Numbered from the stretch's first letter, positions 1 through 6,588 are shown. The stretch is 13,786 nucleotides of DNA from JBKEDH01 sp047975295 (GCA_047975295.1 JBKEDH010000177.1:1-13786); one strand, 5' to 3'. Program-made: numbers and translations. Notes: generated by a model from the sequence alone, not told the origin.

Positions 1-13
1 AGAATTTTAAATC

Positions 14-1705
14 CTAAAACGGTACTTTGCAGTTTATGGTCAGTTCGGTTTTGGTGGCGGGATGTACAAATGTTATGCTTTCGGCGTGAAGATGTAATCT
101 ATCTGCTCGTTTTCCGTATAAATCATCGCCAACTATGGGTGTGTCCAGTCCGTTAACATGGGCGGCATGTATTCGTAATTGATGGGTACGCCCCGTAACA
201 GGATAAAAATAAATACGGGTTTTACCATTTTCAACAGCCACAACCTCATAATTAGTTATGGCGGATTTGCCATGGTCGTAACACACCAATTGCTGCGGAC
301 GGTTATCTAGGTCAACTCGTAGGGGCAGGATTATCTGTCCCACTTTTTTATTTAAAATACCATCCAACAATGCCACGTAACGTTTTTTTACGGTACGGCT
401 AACAAACTGCTTTTGTAGTTGTTTGTGGATACGTTCGGTTTTGGCCACCAAAAGCAATCCCGAGGTGGACATATCCAACCGGTGCACCAAAAGCGGCCCT
501 TTGGCGTGGGGCAAATAATGTTTCATTCGTATTAAAACCGATTCGGCCTGTGTTTTGCCCGGAACCGACAAAAATTCCGGCGGTTTGTTTACAAGTAATA
601 AATAATCGTCTTCGTAAACAATTTCCAGCTTTCCGGAATAGGCCAAAGTTTTTTCTATCGGGTTTTCCTCAACATCCAATCCCTGCATCATAAAGCCCAA
701 AATAGGTTCGCACTTGCTCCGGCAAGACGGATAAAACTGTTTGTGTTTGCGCACTTCGGATTTTGGCGATGCACCCCACCAAAATTCGGCCATGGCAATG
801 GGTTTTAAATTATTTTTATAGGCATATTGAAATAATTTGGGTGCAGCACATTCTCCGGAGCCTGCCGGCGGAACGGACAAAACGGTATCTCTAAAAACAG
901 CCAATAAATCTCTCGTTTTTCCTTTGGCATTAAAAAACACATACGATTCGTGCAATTGTTTTTGAAGTTTTGCCGAAAGTTTGGCGCGTTCTGCCTTTAA
1001 CGTTTCCAATGGTAATTGGGCTTTAACAAATTCTGCTTGAGCCTTGATTTTTTTATTTTGACAATCTCGTTTTAAACGCTTTAATTGTATTTGGTAGTTT
1101 TTACTTTCGGCACTCAATACTTCATCTAACTTTTTAAAATCTTTGGCAGTCAGTATTGGTTTTGCTTCTTTGCGTTTTAAATCCCTTTTCTCCTTCTCTT
1201 CTTTTATCAACATTTTCAAGGATTGGATTTCCTTTTCGCACAGTTGTTCACTAATTTTCAGGTTGCGTTCGGCTTCTTTCAATATTTCGGAATGCTCTAA
1301 AATTTCAATATCCCGATTATATTGGTTTAGTTTTGCTTCACCTTGTTTATAAAAACCTTCAATTTCCAAATTGTTGAAAATGGGCGGTACAAAACCGTTT
1401 AAATGGTTACTTTCGGCCATTTTTCCCGAAAAGGCAGCCAAAAAACCCAGTTCGGCCTTGGTATTTTTAACCACCATTACTCCAAACATTTTACCTATTA
1501 TAAGTCCACTTTGGTTTGGGTTTAATCCAAAATTATGGTCAAAACTATTTTGATGTTCCAAATAATACCACAATTGTTGTGAAGCTTGAACACACAGGGG
1601 GTGCGGTTCGTAGTAAAACGGAAAGGTAAATTGTTTGGGCCATTTTTCCTCTGGGATACCTTCCAACGGATGGAACAGGATATTTTCGAATGCTTGCAGC
1701 CCCAT
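14..1705 (-). CDS. RluA-family RNA pseudouridine synthase with long N-terminal coiled-coil extension
   Basis: Converts uridine to pseudouridine in structured RNA (rRNA or tRNA); the target base cannot be read from the sequence. The catalytic domain fills roughly residues 358-563. It carries VNKPPEFLSVPG, the active-site motif HRLDMSTSGLLL (H408 to D411, D411 being the catalytic Asp), KKRYVALLDG, and the motif VTGRTHQLRIHAAH. No S4 domain is seen. The first ~355 residues are not part of the minimal enzyme: a globular start, a Lys/Glu-rich coiled coil at about 115-255, and a segment with GSGECAAPKL (C286) and YPSCRSKCEP (C328, C332). Extended RluA proteins of about 550 residues are known in Bacteroidota, so the length is not an artefact. 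It is the last gene of a three-gene operon; its ATG lies 3 bases after the stop of the DUF1398 gene. The family call is firm; the role of the extension is unknown. Confidence 0.93.
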   Translation of the reverse strand: MGLQAFENILFHPLEGIPEEKWPKQFTFPFYYEPHPLCVQASQQLWYYLEHQNSFDHNFGLNPNQSGLIIGKMFGVMVVKNTKAELGFLAAFSGKMAESNHLNGFVPPIFNNLEIEGFYKQGEAKLNQYNRDIEILEHSEILKEAERNLKISEQLCEKEIQSLKMLIKEEKEKRDLKRKEAKPILTAKDFKKLDEVLSAESKNYQIQLKRLKRDCQNKKIKAQAEFVKAQLPLETLKAERAKLSAKLQKQLHESYVFFNAKGKTRDLLAVFRDTVLSVPPAGSGECAAPKLFQYAYKNNLKPIAMAEFWWGASPKSEVRKHKQFYPSCRSKCEPILGFMMQGLDVEENPIEKTLAYSGKLEIVYEDDYLLLVNKPPEFLSVPGKTQAESVLIRMKHYLPHAKGPLLVHRLDMSTSGLLLVAKTERIHKQLQKQFVSRTVKKRYVALLDGILNKKVGQIILPLRVDLDNRPQQLVCYDHGKSAITNYEVVAVENGKTRIYFYPVTGRTHQLRIHAAHVNGLDTPIVGDDLYGKRADRLHLHAESITFVHPATKTELTINCKVPF

Positions 1706-1708
1706 AAA

Positions 1709-2098
1709 CTAAACCGGAATTTGCTCCACCAAAATTTTGTTGTCGGCTTTATCGAAATACGTACAGGTTAATTGGCTTAAATCGACTTTCCATTTTTCAA
1801 CTCCGGTTTCGGCACAATGCTGGCAAAACGTAACATAATCGGTTTTGCCTTGTTGGTGCATTTTTAAATAATTTTTAAAAGCATCGGTGTTTAAAGTATC
1901 GGCAATTTTTAAATCTTGGTACTTACCGTTCGATGCCGTTTTAAAACCATCGGTTCCAAAATATTCGGTATGGCTGTCAAACACCCAAGTTTCAAAGGCC
2001 TTTACTCCCAATTGTTTAATATCTTGAATGTATTTTGGAAAATCTGCACCCGACTTTACTTGTTCGTGTGCAGCTTCAATTTGTGCAACTGTAAACAT
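1709..2098 (-). CDS. DUF1398 family protein (YbcV-like)
   Basis: A 129-residue cytosolic protein with no signal peptide or membrane segment. The overall pattern matches the DUF1398 family: an N-terminal helix around AHEQVKSGADFP, then GVKAFETWVFD, a TEYFG strand, and TFCQHCAETGVEKWKVDL near residues 90-107. Family members are sometimes named phage envelope protein, but no biochemical function is established. C92 and C95 form a CxxC, which may be a redox or metal pair. Its start codon overlaps the stop of the upstream bacilliredoxin gene by one base (TAATG), so translation is probably coupled. The rluA-type gene follows after 3 bases. Family membership is likely; function is open. Confidence 0.82.
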   Translation of the reverse strand: MFTVAQIEAAHEQVKSGADFPKYIQDIKQLGVKAFETWVFDSHTEYFGTDGFKTASNGKYQDLKIADTLNTDAFKNYLKMHQQGKTDYVTFCQHCAETGVEKWKVDLSQLTCTYFDKADNKILVEQIPV

Positions 2099-2481
2099 TA
2101 TATAAATAGTTTTAAATCTAAATTATTGATACTTCCGTGGCTTTCGTGTGCCACTACTACTCCATTTTTAACAACAAGCAATTGGGGCGATTCGTGAAAT
2201 ACTTCAAATTTACTGGCTATTGTATTGGAAATATCACGGTTGGCAAGTAAGTCCAAATAATGTAAATTGGCTTTGTTTTCGTCAATATCATAAACTGCTT
2301 CAAACTGTTTTTTAACCATTCGGCTAATTCCGCAACGGGTGGAATGCTTAAAAATAAGCTGTGGCCTTATCTTGCTTTTTTCCACAATGGTTTCCAATTG
2401 CGACATATTATCCAAAGTAATCCACGGTGTTTTTAAACCTTCATTTTTATCTGTATTATTTTTTTTACCAAACAATCCCAT
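2098..2481 (-). CDS. ytxJ: YtxJ-type monothiol bacilliredoxin
   Basis: A 127-residue thioredoxin-fold protein of the YtxJ (bacillithiol system) family. Such proteins have been linked to removing bacillithiol from mixed disulfides on target proteins. The active site is HSTRCGISRMV with C50 as the single catalytic cysteine (TRCGIS, a monothiol form lacking the second Cys of thioredoxin). A later SPQLLVVKNGVVV segment matches the cis-Pro strand and following hairpin. I chose the ATG at 2479-2481 (protein starting MGLFGKK) over the in-frame TTG two codons upstream, because MGLFG is a usual family start and TTG is an unlikely alternative here. It is the first gene of the operon, about 25 bases behind a good Bacteroidota promoter. 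Its presence implies that the host makes bacillithiol. Confidence 0.88.
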   Translation of the reverse strand: MGLFGKKNNTDKNEGLKTPWITLDNMSQLETIVEKSKIRPQLIFKHSTRCGISRMVKKQFEAVYDIDENKANLHYLDLLANRDISNTIASKFEVFHESPQLLVVKNGVVVAHESHGSINNLDLKLFI

Positions 2482-2507
2482 TTTCAACTTATCTTAAATT
2501 AAAAATA

Positions 2508-2537
2508 CAAAAATAACAAACTCATCACAAATCCCAA
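2508..2537 (-). promoter_or_regulatory. Promoter of the bacilliredoxin-DUF1398-rluA operon
   Basis: On the minus strand a TTG (2535-2537) is followed after 19 bases by TATTTTTG (2508-2515). This matches the Bacteroidota primary-sigma consensus (TTG at -33, TAnnTTTG at -7). Transcription would begin close to 2501, leaving a leader of about 20 bases before the ATG at 2481, with no clear Shine-Dalgarno sequence. Confidence 0.6.
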
Positions 2538-2608
2538 CATCATATCCTTAATACCCCATCAAAGCACAAAACAGACAAAAAGTCATTAAAAATCAATACA
2601 TGTGCGAC

Positions 2609-2630
2609 ATTTTGTCTTGCAAGAACAAAT
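2609..2630. promoter_or_regulatory. 22-bp near-palindrome upstream of clpB (candidate operator)
   Basis: A 22-bp palindrome with 9 of 11 base pairs matching. The perfect core is TCTTGCAAGA at 2615-2624, and the outer arms are ATTT and AAAT. It lies about 80-100 bases upstream of the clpB start and 10 bases before a TTGACT box. It does not resemble the CIRCE element bound by HrcA. Operator function is inferred from symmetry and position only. Confidence 0.4.
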
Positions 2631-2640
2631 GGTAGGATTG

Positions 2641-2670
2641 TTGACTTACACCATTTTGAATGCCTAATAA
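2641..2670 (+). promoter_or_regulatory. Possible clpB promoter
   Basis: TTGACT (2641-2646) is followed after 18 bases by TAATAA (2665-2670), with the clpB ATG at 2707. This looks like a general -35/-10 promoter. No TAnnTTTG box is found anywhere in the 225-bp divergent region on this strand. A weak call, since AT-rich DNA gives such boxes by chance. Confidence 0.25.
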
Positions 2671-2706
2671 TATTCATTAAAAAACATATAGAAAGGAAAC
2701 AATAAT

Positions 2707-5313
2707 ATGAATTTAAATAATTTCACTATAAAATCGCAGGAAGCCATACAGCAGGCACAACAGATTGCCCAGGCTTACGGCCATCAACAAATAGAAAATG
2801 AACACCTTTTTAAAGGAATTTTTGAAGTTGATGAAAACGTATTACCATTCATTTTAAAAAAATTGAATGTTAATATCGACATTTTAAAACAGGCTTTGGA
2901 TAAACAATTGGAAAGTTTTTCTAAAGTTAGTGGTAGCGATATTATGCTATCTCGTGAAGCAGGAAAAACCCTGAACGAAGCTGGTATAATAGCAAAAAAG
3001 ATGAACGACGAGTTTATATCTGTCGAACATTTAATATTAGCCATTTTTAAATCGAAAAGTAAAATAGCACAAATGCAAAAGGATCAAGGCGTTACCGAAA
3101 AGGCTTTGGATGCTGCCATACAAGAATTGCGCAAAGGCGAAAATGTAACCTCACAAAGCCAAGAGGACACTTACAATTCGCTTAACAAATACGCTAAAAA
3201 CCTAAACCAGTTAGTTAGAGATGGTAAGTTGGACCCCGTAATTGGACGTGACGAAGAAATTCGCCGTATATTGCAAATACTATCGCGGCGAACTAAAAAT
3301 AACCCTATTTTGGTAGGCGAACCCGGCACCGGAAAAACTGCTATTGCCGAAGGTCTGGCTCACCGTATCGTAGATGGTGATGTACCCGAAAACCTAAAGG
3401 ATAAACAAATTTTTGCTTTAGATATGGGCGCCTTAATTGCCGGAGCAAAATATAAAGGAGAGTTTGAAGAGCGCTTAAAATCGGTAATAAAGGAAGTTAC
3501 CACAAGCGAAGGCGACATTGTACTTTTTATTGACGAAATCCACACCCTTGTTGGTGCCGGTGGCGGACAAGGAGCCATGGATGCAGCCAATATTTTAAAA
3601 CCCGCATTAGCAAGAGGAGAATTACGTGCCATTGGCGCAACAACTTTGGATGAATACCAAAAGTATTTTGAAAAAGACAAGGCTTTAGAGCGCCGTTTCC
3701 AAAAAGTAATGGTCGATGAGCCCGATACCGAAAGTGCCATTTCTATTTTGCGGGGTATTAAGGAAAAATACGAAACACACCATAAAGTAAGGATAAAAGA
3801 TGAAGCCATTATTGGTGCGGTAGAACTATCTGAAAGATATATTACCAACCGCTTTTTGCCCGATAAAGCTATAGATTTAATGGACGAGGCAGCATCGAAA
3901 TTGCGTATGGAAATCAACTCCAAACCCGAAGAACTGGATGTTTTGGACAGGAAAATCATGCAATTGGAAATTGAAATCGAGGCCATTAAGCGCGAAAAGG
4001 ACGAAACCAAACTTAAATTCTTAAACGCCGAACTGGCCAATATAAAGGAAGAGCGTACCGAAATTTTTGCCAAGTGGAAAAGCGAAAAAGAACTTGTTGA
4101 CCATATACAGAACACCAAACAGACCATAGAGGATTTTAAACTGGAAGCCGACCGTGCCGAACGTGATGGCAATTATGGAAAGGTAGCCGAGTTGCGCTAT
4201 GGTAAAATAAAAGAAGCACAAGAACAGCTTGAAACCTTACAGGAACAGCTTAAAGAGCAATCGGAACACGCATTGATAAAAGAAGAGGTAACCTATGACG
4301 ATATTGCCGAAGTGGTCGCTAAATGGACCGGTATTCCGGTAACCAAAATGTTACAAAGCGAGCGTGAAAAACTACTAAACCTTGAAGCCGAACTGCACAA
4401 ACGTGTGGTTGGACAGGAAGAAGCAATCGAAGCCGTTAGCGACGCTGTACGCCGAAGCCGTGCCGGTTTACAAAACCCTAAAAAACCTATAGGAACATTT
4501 CTGTTTCTTGGAACTACGGGCGTTGGAAAAACCGAGTTGGCAAAAGCATTGGCAGAATATTTATTTGATGATGAAAGCGCCATGACTCGTATAGACATGA
4601 GCGAGTACCAAGAGCGCCATGCCGTTAGCCGTTTGGTGGGCGCACCTCCGGGCTATGTGGGCTACGACGAAGGTGGACAGCTAACCGAAGCTGTAAGACG
4701 TAAACCGTATTCGGTAGTGCTATTGGATGAAATTGAAAAGGCTCATCCCGACACCTTTAATATTTTATTACAGGTTTTGGATGAAGGTCATTTAACAGAT
4801 AACAAAGGACGCTTGGCCGATTTTAAAAATACTATTATTATTATGACATCCAACATGGGAAGCGAAGTTATACAACAGCATTTTGAAAATTCAAAAGATA
4901 TAGATACCGCTGTTGAGGCTGCTAAAGTTGATGTCTTGGGTATTTTAAAACAAAGTGTACGCCCCGAGTTTTTAAACCGTATTGACGATACTATTATGTT
5001 TACACCTTTAAACAAAGGCAATATTACAGCTATTGTTAAGCTACAACTTAAAAGTGTAAGTAAAATGATAGCCCAACAAGGCATAACATTCGATGCCACA
5101 CCCGAAGCCATAACGTATTTAGCAGATAAAGGCTACCATCCGGAATATGGCGCCCGACCTGTAAAACGGGTTATCCAAAAAGAAGTATTGAACGAATTGA
5201 GCAAGGAAATACTCTCTGGAAAAGTAACAACCGATAGCATTATTTTACTCGACTCGTTCAATAACAAGCTTGTTTTTAGAAATGAGAACAATTTGGTTTC
5301 AAGCAGTATCTAA
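2707..5313 (+). CDS. clpB: ATP-dependent disaggregase chaperone ClpB
   Basis: Hexameric cytosolic AAA+ chaperone that pulls polypeptides out of aggregates together with DnaK/DnaJ/GrpE. The 868 residues match the usual length (E. coli 857). Domains in order: Clp N-terminal repeats (about 1-145); NBD1 with Walker A GEPGTGKT (204-211, K210) and Walker B FIDEIH (D276, E277); an inserted coiled-coil middle domain at about 400-525; NBD2 with Walker A GTTGVGKT (602-609, K608) and Walker B LLDEIEKAH (D674, E675); and the sensor-2 segment GARPVKRVIQ near the C-terminus. The middle domain separates it from ClpA, and there is no ClpP-binding loop evidence. The start is supported by AGGAAA about 10 bases upstream. 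The gene is monocistronic, divergent from the bacilliredoxin operon and followed at once by a large inverted repeat. Heat-shock control is expected for the family; the upstream palindrome is a candidate site. Confidence 0.98.
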   Translation: MNLNNFTIKSQEAIQQAQQIAQAYGHQQIENEHLFKGIFEVDENVLPFILKKLNVNIDILKQALDKQLESFSKVSGSDIMLSREAGKTLNEAGIIAKKMNDEFISVEHLILAIFKSKSKIAQMQKDQGVTEKALDAAIQELRKGENVTSQSQEDTYNSLNKYAKNLNQLVRDGKLDPVIGRDEEIRRILQILSRRTKNNPILVGEPGTGKTAIAEGLAHRIVDGDVPENLKDKQIFALDMGALIAGAKYKGEFEERLKSVIKEVTTSEGDIVLFIDEIHTLVGAGGGQGAMDAANILKPALARGELRAIGATTLDEYQKYFEKDKALERRFQKVMVDEPDTESAISILRGIKEKYETHHKVRIKDEAIIGAVELSERYITNRFLPDKAIDLMDEAASKLRMEINSKPEELDVLDRKIMQLEIEIEAIKREKDETKLKFLNAELANIKEERTEIFAKWKSEKELVDHIQNTKQTIEDFKLEADRAERDGNYGKVAELRYGKIKEAQEQLETLQEQLKEQSEHALIKEEVTYDDIAEVVAKWTGIPVTKMLQSEREKLLNLEAELHKRVVGQEEAIEAVSDAVRRSRAGLQNPKKPIGTFLFLGTTGVGKTELAKALAEYLFDDESAMTRIDMSEYQERHAVSRLVGAPPGYVGYDEGGQLTEAVRRKPYSVVLLDEIEKAHPDTFNILLQVLDEGHLTDNKGRLADFKNTIIIMTSNMGSEVIQQHFENSKDIDTAVEAAKVDVLGILKQSVRPEFLNRIDDTIMFTPLNKGNITAIVKLQLKSVSKMIAQQGITFDATPEAITYLADKGYHPEYGARPVKRVIQKEVLNELSKEILSGKVTTDSIILLDSFNNKLVFRNENNLVSSSI

Positions 5314-5321
5314 AAAACTAC

Positions 5322-5397
5322 GAACTCGTTTAAACTTTTTAAGATTGAAGCAAAAATTAGAAGCTTTTTGTTCTGTTAAAAAAGTTTAAACGAGTTC
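5322..5397. repeat. 76-bp nested inverted repeat just downstream of clpB
   Basis: Perfect 19-bp arms, GAACTCGTTTAAACTTTTT at 5322-5340 and its reverse complement at 5379-5397, enclose 38 bases. Inside the loop is a second small stem, CAAAAA (5351-5356) with TTTTTG (5365-5370). It starts 8 bases after the clpB stop. On the plus strand no T-run follows the outer stem, so it is not a textbook terminator in that direction. On the minus strand the stem is followed after 4 bases by six Ts. It could be the clpB terminator or a mobile/dispersed palindromic unit. Confidence 0.7.
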
Positions 5398-5607
5398 TAT
5401 ATATAAAACGGGATTCATCGCAACTTTTTTATATTATATAGCATTACTACCAAAGCAAAAAAGACTCAGAAAACCGAATCTATGAGGCGAATGGCCGAAT
5501 ACGAATGCAATTTTTACAATAAACCTTTTCAGAATTTTCAATTTGCTGGGAACAGTTATAAAATGAGTATATAGCATTCTTGATAAAGACACCCAACCTA
5601 GAACAAA

Positions 5608-5638
5608 TTAACAGTTTTTATTTCTAAAAACACGTTAA
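5608..5638. promoter_or_regulatory. 31-bp interrupted palindrome upstream of the deo genes
   Basis: TTAAC (5608-5612) and GTTTTTA (5614-5620) pair with TAAAAAC (5625-5631) and GTTAA (5634-5638). This gives 12 base pairs with a 4-base centre (TTTC) and a 1/2-base internal mismatch. It lies about 50 bases before the TATTTTTG box at 5690, where an operator or activator site could be. It could also be a transcript hairpin if transcription starts further upstream. Symmetry is seen; function is inferred. Confidence 0.35.
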
Positions 5639-5689
5639 CACCATCATTTTTAAAAGCATAAATAACTAAAAACAAATTACTTACACTGT

Positions 5690-5697
5690 TATTTTTG
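5690..5697 (+). promoter_or_regulatory. Candidate -7 box upstream of the first deoC
   Basis: TATTTTTG fits the Bacteroidota TAnnTTTG box exactly. No TTG is found 17-23 bases upstream, so only half of the promoter is supported. A start 5-7 bases downstream would fall at about 5702-5704, giving a leader of about 110 bases before the deoC-like ATG. Confidence 0.35.
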
Positions 5698-5702
5698 TTT
5701 TT

Positions 5703-5807
5703 ATGGAGCCAAAAAGCCATCTTTCTATTGGTGACAAAAAAGATTTTATAACTATTTTTGATGTTCACTTAAAATTGAAAACCCCAAATAAATCTACCAT
5801 AACCTAA
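5703..5807 (+). CDS. Possible 34-residue leader peptide or small protein
   Basis: An ATG at 5703 opens 34 codons (starting MEPKSHLSIGDKK, ending NKSTIT) and stops 4 bases before the ATG of the deoC-like gene, which is in another frame. The ATG sits 5 bases after the TATTTTTG box, so the transcript might be leaderless. The composition is mixed and polar, with no signal peptide or membrane helix. I do not recognise it. A short ORF of this size is easily produced by chance, so the call is weak; the alternative is simply the 5' untranslated region of the next gene. Confidence 0.2.
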   Translation: MEPKSHLSIGDKKDFITIFDVHLKLKTPNKSTIT

Positions 5808-5811
5808 TTAT

Positions 5812-6453
5812 ATGGATATATCAAAGTATATCGACTATACATTATTGAGCCCAACATCTACAGAACACGACATAATCAATCTATGTATCAATGCTGTTAA
5901 GAACGAATATCATGCCGTTTGCATCAACAGCTCCCATGTATCCTTGGCCAAAAAAAATTTAAAAGATAAAAGCACCAAAATAGCAACAGTTGTAGGTTTC
6001 CCTTTAGGAGCTACTTCTACAGAAGCAAAAATATTCGAGGCCAAGAAAGCCATAGAAAATGGAGCCCATGAAATTGAAATGGTTGTAAACTTGGGATATT
6101 TAAAAAGTGAAAATTACGAATCGGTGTTGCAAGACATAAAAGCAGTAAAAGAAATCATTAAGGAAACACCATTAAAAGTTATTATCGAAATTTCCGAACT
6201 TAGCAAAACCGAAATCGTTCAATGTTGCGAAATCTGCCTGATAGCTCAAGCGGAGTATATAAAGACCTCAAGTGGTTTTTCAAAAAAAGGAGCTACATTT
6301 TCGGCCATCAAGATTATAAAAAAGACAATAAAAAATAAAGCAAAAATTATAGCATCCGGTAATATTAGAGATCTTAAAACTGCCGAAAAATATATTAAAG
6401 CAGGTGTTCATCGTGTTAGTTTCGAAGCCGACAACCCACTTAACGAAATATAA
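5812..6453 (+). CDS. Divergent DeoC-family (DERA-like) protein, probably not a normal aldolase
   Basis: 213 residues with the TIM-barrel fold of deoxyribose-phosphate aldolase, about 49% identical to the next gene (99 of 203 ungapped positions by hand). It keeps the Schiff-base lysine (K151 in IKTSSGF), the cysteine of VCINS, VVGFPLGA and KVIIE. It differs at other key sites. The active-site Asp of EIDMV is Glu (E89, EIEMV). The proton-relay Lys of KASGG is Ile (I180, IIASGN). The second phosphate-site glycine is N184. The C-terminal GTSSG phosphate motif is absent, the protein ending VSFEADNPLNEI. No frameshift restores these motifs. The reading frame is otherwise intact, which argues against a plain pseudogene. 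DERA activity on deoxyribose 5-phosphate is unlikely; it could act on another aldehyde, be a partner or regulator of the true enzyme, or be an early decaying duplicate. Confidence 0.8.
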   Translation: MDISKYIDYTLLSPTSTEHDIINLCINAVKNEYHAVCINSSHVSLAKKNLKDKSTKIATVVGFPLGATSTEAKIFEAKKAIENGAHEIEMVVNLGYLKSENYESVLQDIKAVKEIIKETPLKVIIEISELSKTEIVQCCEICLIAQAEYIKTSSGFSKKGATFSAIKIIKKTIKNKAKIIASGNIRDLKTAEKYIKAGVHRVSFEADNPLNEI

Positions 6454-6510
6454 AATATCCTTACAATTCAGATATATTCTTTACAGTCCTATTTTTTAAA
6501 TAAATGTTAA

Positions 6511-6518
6511 TATATTTG
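6511..6518 (+). promoter_or_regulatory. Candidate -7 box of the deoC-deoD genes
   Basis: TATATTTG fits TAnnTTTG and lies 70 bases before the deoC ATG at 6589. No TTG is found at the proper upstream distance. If used, deoC and deoD could be expressed apart from the divergent deoC-like gene. Predicted transcription would begin near 6523-6525, right at the following palindrome. Confidence 0.35.
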
Positions 6519-6522
6519 AAAT

Positions 6523-6540
6523 ATTATGGTTGTCCATAAT
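6523..6540. promoter_or_regulatory. 18-bp perfect palindrome at the predicted deoC start site (candidate operator)
   Basis: ATTATGG (6523-6529), a 4-base TTGT centre, and CCATAAT (6534-6540). The arms match perfectly. The site lies 4 bases after the TATATTTG box, so a repressor bound here would cover +1. The regulator is unknown and none is encoded in the window. Confidence 0.45.
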
Positions 6541-6568
6541 GGATGTCTATCAAACAAAGACATATCCA
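6540..6568 (+). promoter_or_regulatory. Leader hairpin before deoC
   Basis: TGGATGTCT (6540-6548) pairs with AGACAT (6558-6563) and CCA (6566-6568), with a 2-base bulge and a 9-base loop. The hairpin would sit in the 5' untranslated region about 20 bases before the deoC ATG. It has no T-run after it, so it is not a terminator. It may affect translation or mRNA stability. Confidence 0.35.
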
Positions 6569-6588
6569 ATATTATAATCTCTATTTAG

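Larger units (their letters stand above)
5398..5702. other. Intergenic stretch without a clear gene
   Basis: No convincing coding sequence. A 30-codon ORF (5482-5574, starting MRRMAEYECNFYNK) is open on the plus strand but resembles nothing I recognise. The 11-mer TATATAGCATT occurs twice, at 5435-5445 and 5568-5578, bracketing most of it. The right part holds the 5608-5638 palindrome and the -7 box, described separately. The stretch may be decayed sequence or the upstream control region of the deo genes. Confidence 0.5.

Noticed and set aside
2482..2487. A TTG start two codons before the bacilliredoxin ATG
   Set aside because: TTG is a poor start here, and MGLFGKK is the usual beginning of the family.
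3360..4172. A 270-codon open frame on the minus strand inside clpB
   Set aside because: It is opposite the well-supported clpB frame, has a serine-rich low-complexity composition typical of antisense shadows, and shows no domain.
6340..6453. A frameshift or sequencing error explaining the missing motifs of the divergent DeoC
   Set aside because: No other frame near the 3' end encodes GTSSG, and the K-to-I and D-to-E changes lie inside regions that align in frame on both sides.
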